A model generated the notes under the pieces. The model saw only the letters and a program-made list of their open reading frames with translations, did no database searches and had not been told where the DNA came from. From positions 1-37,240 of the forward strand of contig CACJFI010000012.1 of NCBI GenBank assembly GCA_902592615.1: a stretch of 37,240 nucleotides of DNA, written 5' to 3'. Source of the stretch: an uncultured SAR116 cluster alpha proteobacterium. GTDB lineage: Bacteria; Pseudomonadota; Alphaproteobacteria; Puniceispirillales; Marisalimonadaceae. Of the stretch, positions 26,728 to 34,306 are shown piece by piece. The position numbers and the translations under genes are program-made. Position 1 is the first letter of the stretch. Every line of letters begins with the position of its first letter.

Positions 26728-27998
26728 AGTTCTAAGAGAGCTTTTGCATAATTTAAAAGTTGATCATCTTCTCCAAACCTGGCCACAAGTTGACACCCAA
26801 TTGGTAATTCTTGTTTACCCTTAAATAGGGGTAGGGTGATACACGGATTTCCATTTAGAGACCACGTCGTATTAAATATTGGTGATCCTGTATATTCTAA
26901 TCCTTTTAATGCTTCGCCAGGTGCACTAGGAGTAATAATTAGATCTATTTCATTGAAGATAGCGTCAATTTGATTTTTGAGAATAAAAAGTTCTTTCATT
27001 GCAATTTTGTATTGTTTGTTGGTGACTTGATTTCCATCGTTAAGCCTTCCGTTTCTTAACTGATCACTTAATTCATCATAATGATTAAATCTTTCATGAG
27101 ATATTGATCTTTTAAATTCATATCCACTTATATCTAAATGTAGTGTATCAGATTTTAAAATAAGTTTATCAATCTCTAAATCAATTACATTTAATTTCTC
27201 TGAACGAAGTGAATTAACAAAATGCTCAAAAGCCTCCTTTGTAGAATCGTCAGTTTTATCCCAGTGAGGTGTCCTAACAAATCCAATTTTAATTTTACTT
27301 AAATCTACTTTTTTTATTGAAACTAACTCTTCTTCGAGAAGGATTGATCGAAAAAGTGCAATATCATCTACTGACCTAGACATCAGTCCTAAAGTGTCAA
27401 TTGACGGAGAGTTTGGTAGAATGCCTGATTTGTCAAAATCACCATAAGATGGTTTGTACCCAATAATTCCGCAGTAAGCAGCAGGTCTTATTACCGATCC
27501 AGTTGTTTGTGTACCAAAACAAACTGGTGCCATCATAGACGCTACGGCGGCAGCTGAACCAGAACTTGAGCCACCAGGTGTAAAATCTATATTATGTGGG
27601 TTTGTTGTTAATCCAGGAGCTCTATGTCCTAATTCAGTAGATACAGTTTTGCCAATAAAAATACATCCTGATTGTTTTGCAACAGCTACCGAAGCAGCGT
27701 CTCTCATAGGAACATTATTTTGATAAAAATTAGTTCCAAATCCAGTTGGTGTATTGCTTGCATCAATTATATCTTTAATTCCGAAAGGAATTCCAAGTAG
27801 TGATTCATCATTTTCATTATCTAGTAGCTTAGCTTTTTCTAAAGCTCTATCTTCATCCAAGTATACCCAAGCTTTTACGGAGTGTTCTTTTTCACGTATT
27901 CTTTCGAAGCAACTTTGTACCCACTCATACCTTGATAATTTATTCTCACTAATAAGTTTGATTGCATCCGTTGCGGTTAACTCAAAAGGAATTGTCAT
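26724..27998 (-). CDS. Amidase signature family protein
   Basis: The protein has 424 residues, slightly shorter than GatA-type amidases. The Ser-cisSer-Lys triad is complete: Lys75 in PFGIKDII, the cis-Ser in PGGSSSGSAAA (141-151), and Ser168 in TQTTGSVIRPA. It hydrolyses an amide or possibly a urea-type bond. It is the only minus-strand gene inside the putative C5 catabolic region and diverges from the third MmgE/PrpD gene across a 105-base spacer with a 12-bp palindrome. No gatB or gatC is near, so a tRNA amidotransferase role is unlikely. Confidence 0.88.
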   Translation of the reverse strand: MTIPFELTATDAIKLISENKLSRYEWVQSCFERIREKEHSVKAWVYLDEDRALEKAKLLDNENDESLLGIPFGIKDIIDASNTPTGFGTNFYQNNVPMRDAASVAVAKQSGCIFIGKTVSTELGHRAPGLTTNPHNIDFTPGGSSSGSAAAVASMMAPVCFGTQTTGSVIRPAAYCGIIGYKPSYGDFDKSGILPNSPSIDTLGLMSRSVDDIALFRSILLEEELVSIKKVDLSKIKIGFVRTPHWDKTDDSTKEAFEHFVNSLRSEKLNVIDLEIDKLILKSDTLHLDISGYEFKRSISHERFNHYDELSDQLRNGRLNDGNQVTNKQYKIAMKELFILKNQIDAIFNEIDLIITPSAPGEALKGLEYTGSPIFNTTWSLNGNPCITLPLFKGKQELPIGCQLVARFGEDDQLLNYAKALLEL

Positions 27999-28021
27999 GG
28001 TGTTTTCTCATATGATATTAA

Positions 28022-28033
28022 TAAGATATCTTA
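28022..28033. promoter_or_regulatory. 12-bp palindrome between divergent genes, possible operator
   Basis: TAAGATATCTTA is a perfect 12-base palindrome between the amidase ATG (27998) and the MmgE/PrpD ATG (28104). Its placement in a divergent promoter region suits a dimeric regulator, but it is AT-rich and no regulator gene lies nearby. Confidence 0.35.
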
Positions 28034-28103
28034 ATGATTATTTTTTAGTTTTGTAAAATGAAATTTTAGTTTAACCTTTTCAATATATTTTGGGGAGAAA
28101 TAA

Positions 28104-29486
28104 ATGGAAAATATGACTGAAAAGTTTGCTGAGTTTTGTGCTGAAATTAGATACGAAAATTTATCTCCAGAGGTTATAAAAAGAACAAAATTGTTAATTC
28201 TTGATACTGTTGGAATAATAATACGAGCAAGACATGATGCAGAATCAACTGCTAGTTTAGTCGCAGCAATCGACAGATTAGAAATGAGTAATGGAAGTTG
28301 CCAAGTATTCTCAGATAAAAATAGTTACTCTCCAAGTGCAGCGGCACTACTTAATGGAACACTAGCTCATTCTCTTGATTTTGATGACACTCATGCAGAA
28401 GCCTCTTTACATTCCAGTGCCCCAATACTCTCCGCTGCTTTGGCTGCAGCACAAATGAATAAATCATCAGGACAAGAGTTAATAACGGCATGTGTGGCTG
28501 GTTATGAAATACAAATAAGACTTGGATTAGCTGGAGGCTCGTCAGCACATTATAAAAAAGGATTTCATCCAACTGCTACATGTGGTGTGTTTGGTGCTGT
28601 AGCTTCAGCGGGCTACCTTATGGGCTTAACAAAAGATCAGTTTGTTTCTGCATTTGGAATAGCCCTAAGTCAATCAGCTGGATCGATGCAATTTTTAACA
28701 GATGGCGCTTGGACAAAAAGATCGCATGTAGGACAAGCAGCACAGAACGGTCTAAATTGTGCAACAATGGCGGCGGAAGGTTTCAAAGGTCCTTCTCAAG
28801 CTTTTGAGGGTCAGTGGGGTTATTTACATGCATACGCTTCAGGAGGAGATTTAAAAAAAGCATTGGAAGGTTTAGGTAGCAAATTTGAAACACTTAACTT
28901 AGGAGTAAAACCTTATCCATCTTGTAGATATAGTCATGCAGCAATTGATGGGATAATAGATCTAAAAAAAGAATTGGATTTCTCTATTGATGATTTGGAT
29001 GATATTGATATTGGTCTGTCCGAAACAGCATTGAATATAATTGGTTATCCATTAGAGGATAAACAAAATCCTAAAAGTATTGTTGATGGTCAATTTTCAA
29101 TGCCTTTTTGTGCTGCTGTAGCTGCTAAAAGTGGTGGATTAAAGTGGGATGATTATAAAGATCACTTAAATAACAGTGACACACTAGCGCTGTGTAACAA
29201 AATAAAAGTAAATCCTGATAAAGATGCTGAGAAGTGCTGTCCAGAATTTATGAGTGCAAAGGTAAAAATGGTTGTAAAAGGAAAGACTTATGAAAAGTTT
29301 GTAAAGATTCCAAAAGGAGAGCCAGAAAACTTTATGAAAGACGAAGAATTTATATCAAAGTTTAAAAGTTTAACAGAACCATATTTATCAAATGAAAGAG
29401 TTAACCATTTGACAGATTTAATGCTTAAAATTGATCAAGCAAATAATGTCAGTTCAATATTTGAGTATAGTCATATAGATCTGTAA
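28104..29486 (+). CDS. MmgE/PrpD family protein (copy 3)
   Basis: The protein has 460 residues. It carries DFDDT (92-96), His103, GFHPTATCG, Lys-His in TKRSHVGQAA, and the Lys of VKPYPSCRY, so the set of residues that line up with the cis-aconitate decarboxylase active site is complete. It is closer in layout to copy 1 than to copy 2. GGGGAGA precedes the ATG. It is followed after 21 bases by an acyl-CoA dehydrogenase gene, probably in the same transcript. Substrate is unknown. Confidence 0.86.
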   Translation: MENMTEKFAEFCAEIRYENLSPEVIKRTKLLILDTVGIIIRARHDAESTASLVAAIDRLEMSNGSCQVFSDKNSYSPSAAALLNGTLAHSLDFDDTHAEASLHSSAPILSAALAAAQMNKSSGQELITACVAGYEIQIRLGLAGGSSAHYKKGFHPTATCGVFGAVASAGYLMGLTKDQFVSAFGIALSQSAGSMQFLTDGAWTKRSHVGQAAQNGLNCATMAAEGFKGPSQAFEGQWGYLHAYASGGDLKKALEGLGSKFETLNLGVKPYPSCRYSHAAIDGIIDLKKELDFSIDDLDDIDIGLSETALNIIGYPLEDKQNPKSIVDGQFSMPFCAAVAAKSGGLKWDDYKDHLNNSDTLALCNKIKVNPDKDAEKCCPEFMSAKVKMVVKGKTYEKFVKIPKGEPENFMKDEEFISKFKSLTEPYLSNERVNHLTDLMLKIDQANNVSSIFEYSHIDL

Positions 29487-29507
29487 TCATTAATTTAGGA
29501 GATATTA

Positions 29508-30680
29508 ATGAACGAACATAAAATAATTGAAGTCGAAAATGAAAAATCAGACTCTGAAGATAATTTAATAATAGAATCTGTAAATAAATTCTTAGAAAAA
29601 AATGTAAAGCCTTATGTAAAAGAATTTGAGTCACAAGATAAATATCCACAAGATATTGCTGATAAAATGGCAGATTTAGGTCTCTTTGGTGCTACAATTT
29701 CTCCTGAGTATGGTGGTTTAGGTTTGTCAGCAGTTACTTACTCAAAAATTGTAGAAAATGTGTCAGCCGTGTGGATGTCAGTTTCTGGTATTTTCAACTC
29801 TCATCTGATAATGTGTGCTGCTGTAGAAAGATTTGGCACTGAAGAGATGAAAAGATACTATCTTCCTAAGTTTGCAACTGGAGAGATAAGAGGTGGTATC
29901 GCACTTACAGAACCAGATTGTGGTACTGACCTTCAATCGATAAAAACCAAAGCAAAAAAAGTTGGGAACGAATATATTATTGATGGTACAAAAACATGGA
30001 TTACAAACTCAGTTCAAGGAACTATTTTAGCTGTTTTAGTAAAAACGAATACTGAAATTCAACCAGCCCATAAAGGTATGAGTTTAATTCTCGTTGAAAA
30101 GAAAGATGGATTTGTATCTAGAAAACTCAAAAAATTGGGTTATAGAGGTATTGATACAGGAGAAGTTCAGCTTGAAAATGTAAAAGTACCTATTTCTAAC
30201 TTGATCGGCGAAACAGAAGGCAAGGGTCTTAAACAAATTTTGGCGGGCCTAGAACTGGGAAGAATTAATGTAGCTGCACGTGGCGTTGGTGTGGCTAGAG
30301 CCTCTCTTGAAGATTCAATAGAATATGCAAAAATAAGGAAGACATTTGGAAAACCAATTAGTGAACACCAAGCAATTCAAATTAAATTAGCTGAGATGGC
30401 AACTAAACTTGAAGCTTCTAGATTATTAACTGAACAAGCTGCAAAGGCATATGATTCTGGTAATAGATCAGATTTACAAGCCGGAATGGCAAAGCTTTTT
30501 GCTACTGAAACAGCGTTGTTTAACTCTACAGAAGCAATGAGAATTCATGGTGGATTTGGGTATTCACCCGAGTATAACATTGAGAGATATTATAGAGATG
30601 CTCCTTTGTTGGCTATTGGTGAGGGAACAAATGAGCTGCAGAAATTGATAATAGCTAAGCAACTTGTGTCTGAAGATTAA
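29508..30680 (+). CDS. Acyl-CoA dehydrogenase
   Basis: The protein has 390 residues with the full three-domain acyl-CoA dehydrogenase fold. ALTEPDCGTDLQSIKTKAKK (about 125-144) is the FAD-binding signature region, and the catalytic base is Glu372 in GEGTNELQ, the position used by short- and medium-chain and glutaryl-type enzymes. FGKPISEHQAIQ and MRIHGGFGYSPEYN are also typical. It oxidises an acyl-CoA to the 2-enoyl-CoA and passes electrons to ETF. Next to a C5-dicarboxylate pathway, a methylsuccinyl- or glutaryl-CoA-like substrate is a reasonable guess. AGGAG precedes the start. Five bases separate it from the opposing azlD stop. Confidence 0.92.
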   Translation: MNEHKIIEVENEKSDSEDNLIIESVNKFLEKNVKPYVKEFESQDKYPQDIADKMADLGLFGATISPEYGGLGLSAVTYSKIVENVSAVWMSVSGIFNSHLIMCAAVERFGTEEMKRYYLPKFATGEIRGGIALTEPDCGTDLQSIKTKAKKVGNEYIIDGTKTWITNSVQGTILAVLVKTNTEIQPAHKGMSLILVEKKDGFVSRKLKKLGYRGIDTGEVQLENVKVPISNLIGETEGKGLKQILAGLELGRINVAARGVGVARASLEDSIEYAKIRKTFGKPISEHQAIQIKLAEMATKLEASRLLTEQAAKAYDSGNRSDLQAGMAKLFATETALFNSTEAMRIHGGFGYSPEYNIERYYRDAPLLAIGEGTNELQKLIIAKQLVSED

Positions 30681-30685
30681 AATAT

Positions 30686-31033
30686 CTAAGATAAAAATAT
30701 TCCAACGCTAAAGAAAAGCACTCCTATTGCTAACCCAAAAATTGGTTTTTTTGGGAAAAATAAAAATACAATTATACCAATTAAAAAAGGTACCATCCTC
30801 TCAATTAATTCAGTTTCGGCTAATGCTCCTGTTGGGAAAATTATAATTCTAGTCATTAAAGCTGTTGTCATAGCAAATGCAATAGCATTGATCCATTTTG
30901 CAAAAAAACTATCTTTTTGTATTTTACTAGATAAAACTACTCCTAAAAATCTCCAGACAAAAATACCTGAACTAGCGACTAAAAGCATAATCCAAGGCAT
31001 TATTTCAGTTATAATCGTTGAATTCTCATACAT
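30686..31033 (-). CDS. AzlD-like small subunit of a branched-chain amino acid exporter
   Basis: The protein has 115 residues with three to four hydrophobic segments, the AzlD size and shape. The sequence MLLVASSGIFVWRFLGVVL near the N-terminus matches the AzlD pattern. It begins inside the last codons of the azlC-like gene (eight-base overlap), and this pairing is what identifies it. AzlCD systems export branched-chain amino acids or related compounds; the substrate here is not known. Confidence 0.78.
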   Translation of the reverse strand: MYENSTIITEIMPWIMLLVASSGIFVWRFLGVVLSSKIQKDSFFAKWINAIAFAMTTALMTRIIIFPTGALAETELIERMVPFLIGIIVFLFFPKKPIFGLAIGVLFFSVGIFLS

Positions 31034-31745
31034 TAATTTTATCCTTTTTCAAAAGATAACTGACCATTAAGCCAACGGATCCGCCAACTAATCCTGCAAT
31101 AATCAAACTCCAATCACCAATATATGGAAATAAAAGGGGCCCGATAATCCCTCCAGTAACAACTGCTAATCTGTAATAAATTTCAATAGTTCTTAGCATT
31201 AAGATGGTTAAATATAATGGCATTATAAATACTGGAATAGAAACAATATCACTAGGTAAAAAATAATATAATTTGTAACCAATAATTGTTGTAGTTGAAT
31301 TAAATATTACCAATGCCAAACTAAGACCCTGAAAAAATTTAAATAAATCTTTTTCGTCTATTTCATTTTTTACTTTGGTTAACTCAGCCCAACCAGTAGG
31401 ACTAATGAGGTGAGCCCAAAATAATTTTGTTATGAAAGATAACTTATGTTTATGAATATTCATTAATGTAAGACCAGATAAGACTAAAAAAAATTGTCTC
31501 ATGTTAGCCAATAAAATGGTAGTAAATAGTAAAAAGATTGGTGTGCCAATTGAAAAAAGAGACACAAAAATAACCATGCCAGGCATACTCCATAAAATTA
31601 AAACAGAACCTAAACACAGATATAGATCTACTCCAGCTTCTGCAGCAAAAACACCATAACCAAACATGGCTGAGCTCATTCCTATGCCTGGAAAACCAAA
31701 ACCAGTAAAGATACCTTTTTTAAAAGGGCTGTATTTTCTTTTCAT
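31026..31745 (-). CDS. AzlC-family permease
   Basis: I place the start at ATG 31745; a TTG at 31751 adds two residues. The 239-residue product begins MKRKYSPFKKGIFTGFGFPG and has about six to seven hydrophobic segments. The N-terminal GMSSAMFGYGVFAAEAGVDL and ILLANMRQFFLVLS match AzlC (YgaZ) family permeases. It works with the overlapping AzlD-like subunit. It follows the RidA gene by 16 bases, which fits amino acid or enamine metabolism. Confidence 0.83.
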   Translation of the reverse strand: MKRKYSPFKKGIFTGFGFPGIGMSSAMFGYGVFAAEAGVDLYLCLGSVLILWSMPGMVIFVSLFSIGTPIFLLFTTILLANMRQFFLVLSGLTLMNIHKHKLSFITKLFWAHLISPTGWAELTKVKNEIDEKDLFKFFQGLSLALVIFNSTTTIIGYKLYYFLPSDIVSIPVFIMPLYLTILMLRTIEIYYRLAVVTGGIIGPLLFPYIGDWSLIIAGLVGGSVGLMVSYLLKKDKINV

Positions 31746-31761
31746 AAACAAATTTTCTTAT

Positions 31762-32148
31762 CTAAACTTTTGCGACTAGATCAATCTCAACTGAAGCACC
31801 CACAGCAAGTCCAGTTACACCAATACATGTTCTAGCAGGAAGTTTGTCTTCTTCGAAATATGATTTATAAATTTTATTGACTTTGTCGAAGTCTTGGAAG
31901 TTAACTAAATACACTCTTACAAAAGTTACTCTCTCGAGAGAAGAGCCACAATTATCTAAAACATTAATTAGATTTTTCATAACTTGATGTGTTTGTTTTT
32001 CAAGATCATTACTGACTAGTACGTCAGGATTTTCTGGTAATGTTGGCATTTGTCCAGTAATAAAAATAAATTCACCAGCTTTAACAGCATGACTAAAGGG
32101 ACCAACTCTTTTAGGTCCATTTTCAAATACTAAATGTTCTATGTCCAA
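31762..32148 (-). CDS. RidA/YjgF family enamine deaminase
   Basis: The protein has 128 residues, the normal RidA size. The start is a TTG at 32148, seven bases after GGAG, with no other usable start before the conserved region, so I accept it. The family features are GPFSHAVKAGEFIFITGQMP (16-35), the conserved Arg in LPARTCIGVTGL (about 104) that binds the substrate carboxylate, and the C-terminal VEIDLVAKV. RidA hydrolyses reactive enamines or imines from PLP enzymes; relatives act in specific catabolic paths. It probably shares a transcript with azlCD. Confidence 0.88.
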   Translation of the reverse strand: MDIEHLVFENGPKRVGPFSHAVKAGEFIFITGQMPTLPENPDVLVSNDLEKQTHQVMKNLINVLDNCGSSLERVTFVRVYLVNFQDFDKVNKIYKSYFEEDKLPARTCIGVTGLAVGASVEIDLVAKV

Positions 32149-32225
32149 TCGATTACTCCAATAAAGATTAATGTTGTCAAAAAGGCTAATTCAAATAAAC
32201 TTTGCATTAACAGGGGGATTTTTCA

Positions 32226-32987
32226 ATGAGATTTACAAACAAAACTGTGTTTATTACTGGAGCAGCAGGTGGGATTGGTCGTCAAACAAGTTTAAGTTTT
32301 GCAAAAGAAGGTGCAAATGTAGCTGTTTCAGATTTAGATTTTGATATGGCTAGCAGAGTGGCTACAGAAATAAAATTTGCAGGTGGTAATGCTGAGCCAT
32401 TTAAATTAGATGTAACAAATCAAAATGAAACTATTGAAAACATGAAAAATGCGTATGAACATTTTGGGAGTTTAGATATTGTATTTTGTAATGCAGGTAT
32501 TAGAGAGATTGTCTCTCCATTAGAATTGTCTATAGAAGAATGGAGAAAGGTTATTGATATAAATGTTACTGGAGTTTTTATAACTGCACAAACATTTGCA
32601 AAGCACTGCATCGAAAAAAAAATAAAGGGTAATATTGTAATTACTTCTTCAACTCTAAGCGTAACTTCTGCGCCTAATAGGTGCGCTTATACTGCCTCTA
32701 AACATGCTACTGCTGGAATAACTAAGCAACTAGCAGTAGATCTAGCAAAGTATGATATTAGAGTAAATGCTATTGGACCAGGTGTTATTAGAACTCCATT
32801 AACTGAAAGATATTTTCAAGATGAAGAAGCTTCTCAAAAAGTAAGGAACTTGCACGCCATGAAACGTTGGGGAGAACCTAATGAAATTTCTAGTGCAGTT
32901 TTATATCTTGCAAGTGACGAAGCAAGTTTTTGTACTGGGACAAATTTAATCGTAGATGGTGGATGGACAGCTGGAAAAGATTGGTAG
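32226..32987 (+). CDS. Short-chain dehydrogenase/reductase (SDR)
   Basis: The protein has 253 residues, a classical SDR. The cofactor motif TGAAGGIG (11-18), Asp36-Leu-Asp at the end of the second strand (suggesting NAD over NADP), NAG (89-91), and the catalytic Ser142, Tyr155 and Lys159 in YTASKH are all present, as is the C-terminal DGGW. The substrate cannot be told. GGGGG lies upstream of the ATG. It diverges from the RidA gene, and its stop directly abuts the stop of the opposing hydrolase. Confidence 0.92.
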   Translation: MRFTNKTVFITGAAGGIGRQTSLSFAKEGANVAVSDLDFDMASRVATEIKFAGGNAEPFKLDVTNQNETIENMKNAYEHFGSLDIVFCNAGIREIVSPLELSIEEWRKVIDINVTGVFITAQTFAKHCIEKKIKGNIVITSSTLSVTSAPNRCAYTASKHATAGITKQLAVDLAKYDIRVNAIGPGVIRTPLTERYFQDEEASQKVRNLHAMKRWGEPNEISSAVLYLASDEASFCTGTNLIVDGGWTAGKDW

Positions 32988-33827
32988 TTAATTAATTTTA
33001 TTTAAGACTGGATGTAGATATTTTAAAAATTCTTTTGGATTTTCACTCATTGGAAAATGACCTACATTTTTCATTTTGACCATTTCGATACCAATAGTGT
33101 CAGCTAGAGATTTTGTTTCCTCTGGTGTTGCTGAGTAATCATATTCACCAGTTAATAAATAAATTGGACATTTTGAATTATCAATTTTTTTAATTTCATT
33201 GCCAATATTTCCATCGAACTTATAAAAAAATAAATCTCCCTTAAAAATTCCAGGTCCACCTTGCATATAATGCCACATCGTTTCAAACTTATCACTTTCA
33301 GGACTTGTTGGTGCCATTAACCCATAAGCAATGCCTCCGCAAACCTCTCCTCCATGTACATCTTGTCTATGTAACCAACTGATATCATAATAAGGATCCA
33401 AATGACCAGCACTTTGAAGCCCAATTAATGCTCTAAATTTATCTGGAAAATTTATTGCTAAATGTAGAATAATTCTTCCTCCAATAGAACAGCCCATTAC
33501 AACAGGCTTTAATAATTCCAAACCATTTATAAAGCTCATAATTTGAGAAATATAAAAGTCAGTTGATAGTTTATAATTTCCAACTCTAGTATTTTCGGGT
33601 GGTGAAGATTTTCCATGCCATGGCATATCAAACACAATAACCCTAAACTTTTCTAATATTTTTTTATCATTCAAAAGAGCTCTATATTGTCTCCCATCAG
33701 ATCCCGCGGTATGTAGACAAACTAGAGGAATGCCCTGACCGGCTTCTTCCCAATATATCCTATAGTCAATACCATCAATTTTAAATTTCCCATATTGACC
33801 AGAAATAGGTTCTTTTTCAATTTTCAT
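32988..33827 (-). CDS. Alpha/beta hydrolase
   Basis: The protein has 279 residues. The nucleophile is Ser114 in GCSIGGR, the acid is Asp230 in GEYDYSATP, and the base is His257 in VGHFPMSENP. The oxyanion region CLHTAGSDGRQ (37-47) and DMPWHGKS (67-74) are typical of carbon-carbon or ester hydrolases of the MhpC type. The ATG has GGAGAG eight bases upstream. It overlaps the end of the small SCP2-like gene by 11 bases, suggesting translational coupling and joint function. Confidence 0.88.
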   Translation of the reverse strand: MKIEKEPISGQYGKFKIDGIDYRIYWEEAGQGIPLVCLHTAGSDGRQYRALLNDKKILEKFRVIVFDMPWHGKSSPPENTRVGNYKLSTDFYISQIMSFINGLELLKPVVMGCSIGGRIILHLAINFPDKFRALIGLQSAGHLDPYYDISWLHRQDVHGGEVCGGIAYGLMAPTSPESDKFETMWHYMQGGPGIFKGDLFFYKFDGNIGNEIKKIDNSKCPIYLLTGEYDYSATPEETKSLADTIGIEMVKMKNVGHFPMSENPKEFLKYLHPVLNKIN

Positions 33828-34191
33828 TTCTACTCTCCACTGGTCTTAAGGAGGCTAGAAGCAACTTGAAGTAAAGTAAGTGAGACATTAAAGGATGGAG
33901 ATCTCCTTCAAATTTCAAAACTTTTCTTCGAAGCATTGCTATAATGTCGTGTGAACCCGGTTGAGGAGTATGTTGTAAAAACTTCAACCACTCATTCTCA
34001 GGAGCTTTTAATTTAAAAACATAGCTTGGCATTACAAAAGGACCTTTTTCTACATTTTTTACAACGCCTTTTTCAATATTCACTAAATATTCATTCTCGG
34101 TTGTACTAATAATGAAACATGTATTTAGGTATTGAGCCATTAAAGCAAGGGATTGACGTTTATTATTTTTTTCGGCTAATTTTTCAAACAT
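33817..34191 (-). CDS. Small SCP2-like (sterol carrier domain) protein, tentative
   Basis: The protein has 124 residues, no signal peptide and no clear membrane segment. The end, LKFEGDLHPLMSHLLYFKLL (about 93-112), resembles the last strand and helix of SCP2-type domains, where a G-D-x-x-P-L-M pattern is common. A short beta-rich segment precedes it (FIISTTENEYLVNIEKG, 31-47). It is translated just ahead of the alpha/beta hydrolase with an 11-base overlap. A lipid or hydrophobic-substrate binding role for that hydrolase is a guess. No strong ribosome site is visible. Confidence 0.5.
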   Translation of the reverse strand: MFEKLAEKNNKRQSLALMAQYLNTCFIISTTENEYLVNIEKGVVKNVEKGPFVMPSYVFKLKAPENEWLKFLQHTPQPGSHDIIAMLRRKVLKFEGDLHPLMSHLLYFKLLLASLRPVESRNEN

Positions 34192-34306
34192 AAATTAATC
34201 TTTTTTAACTCTAACAATAACATTAAATTAATAATTCTATTTAAAGCAATTATAATAAGGACTAGATGATTTTTTCTGAATAAATTTGTAAACATTATAT
34301 ATTCGT

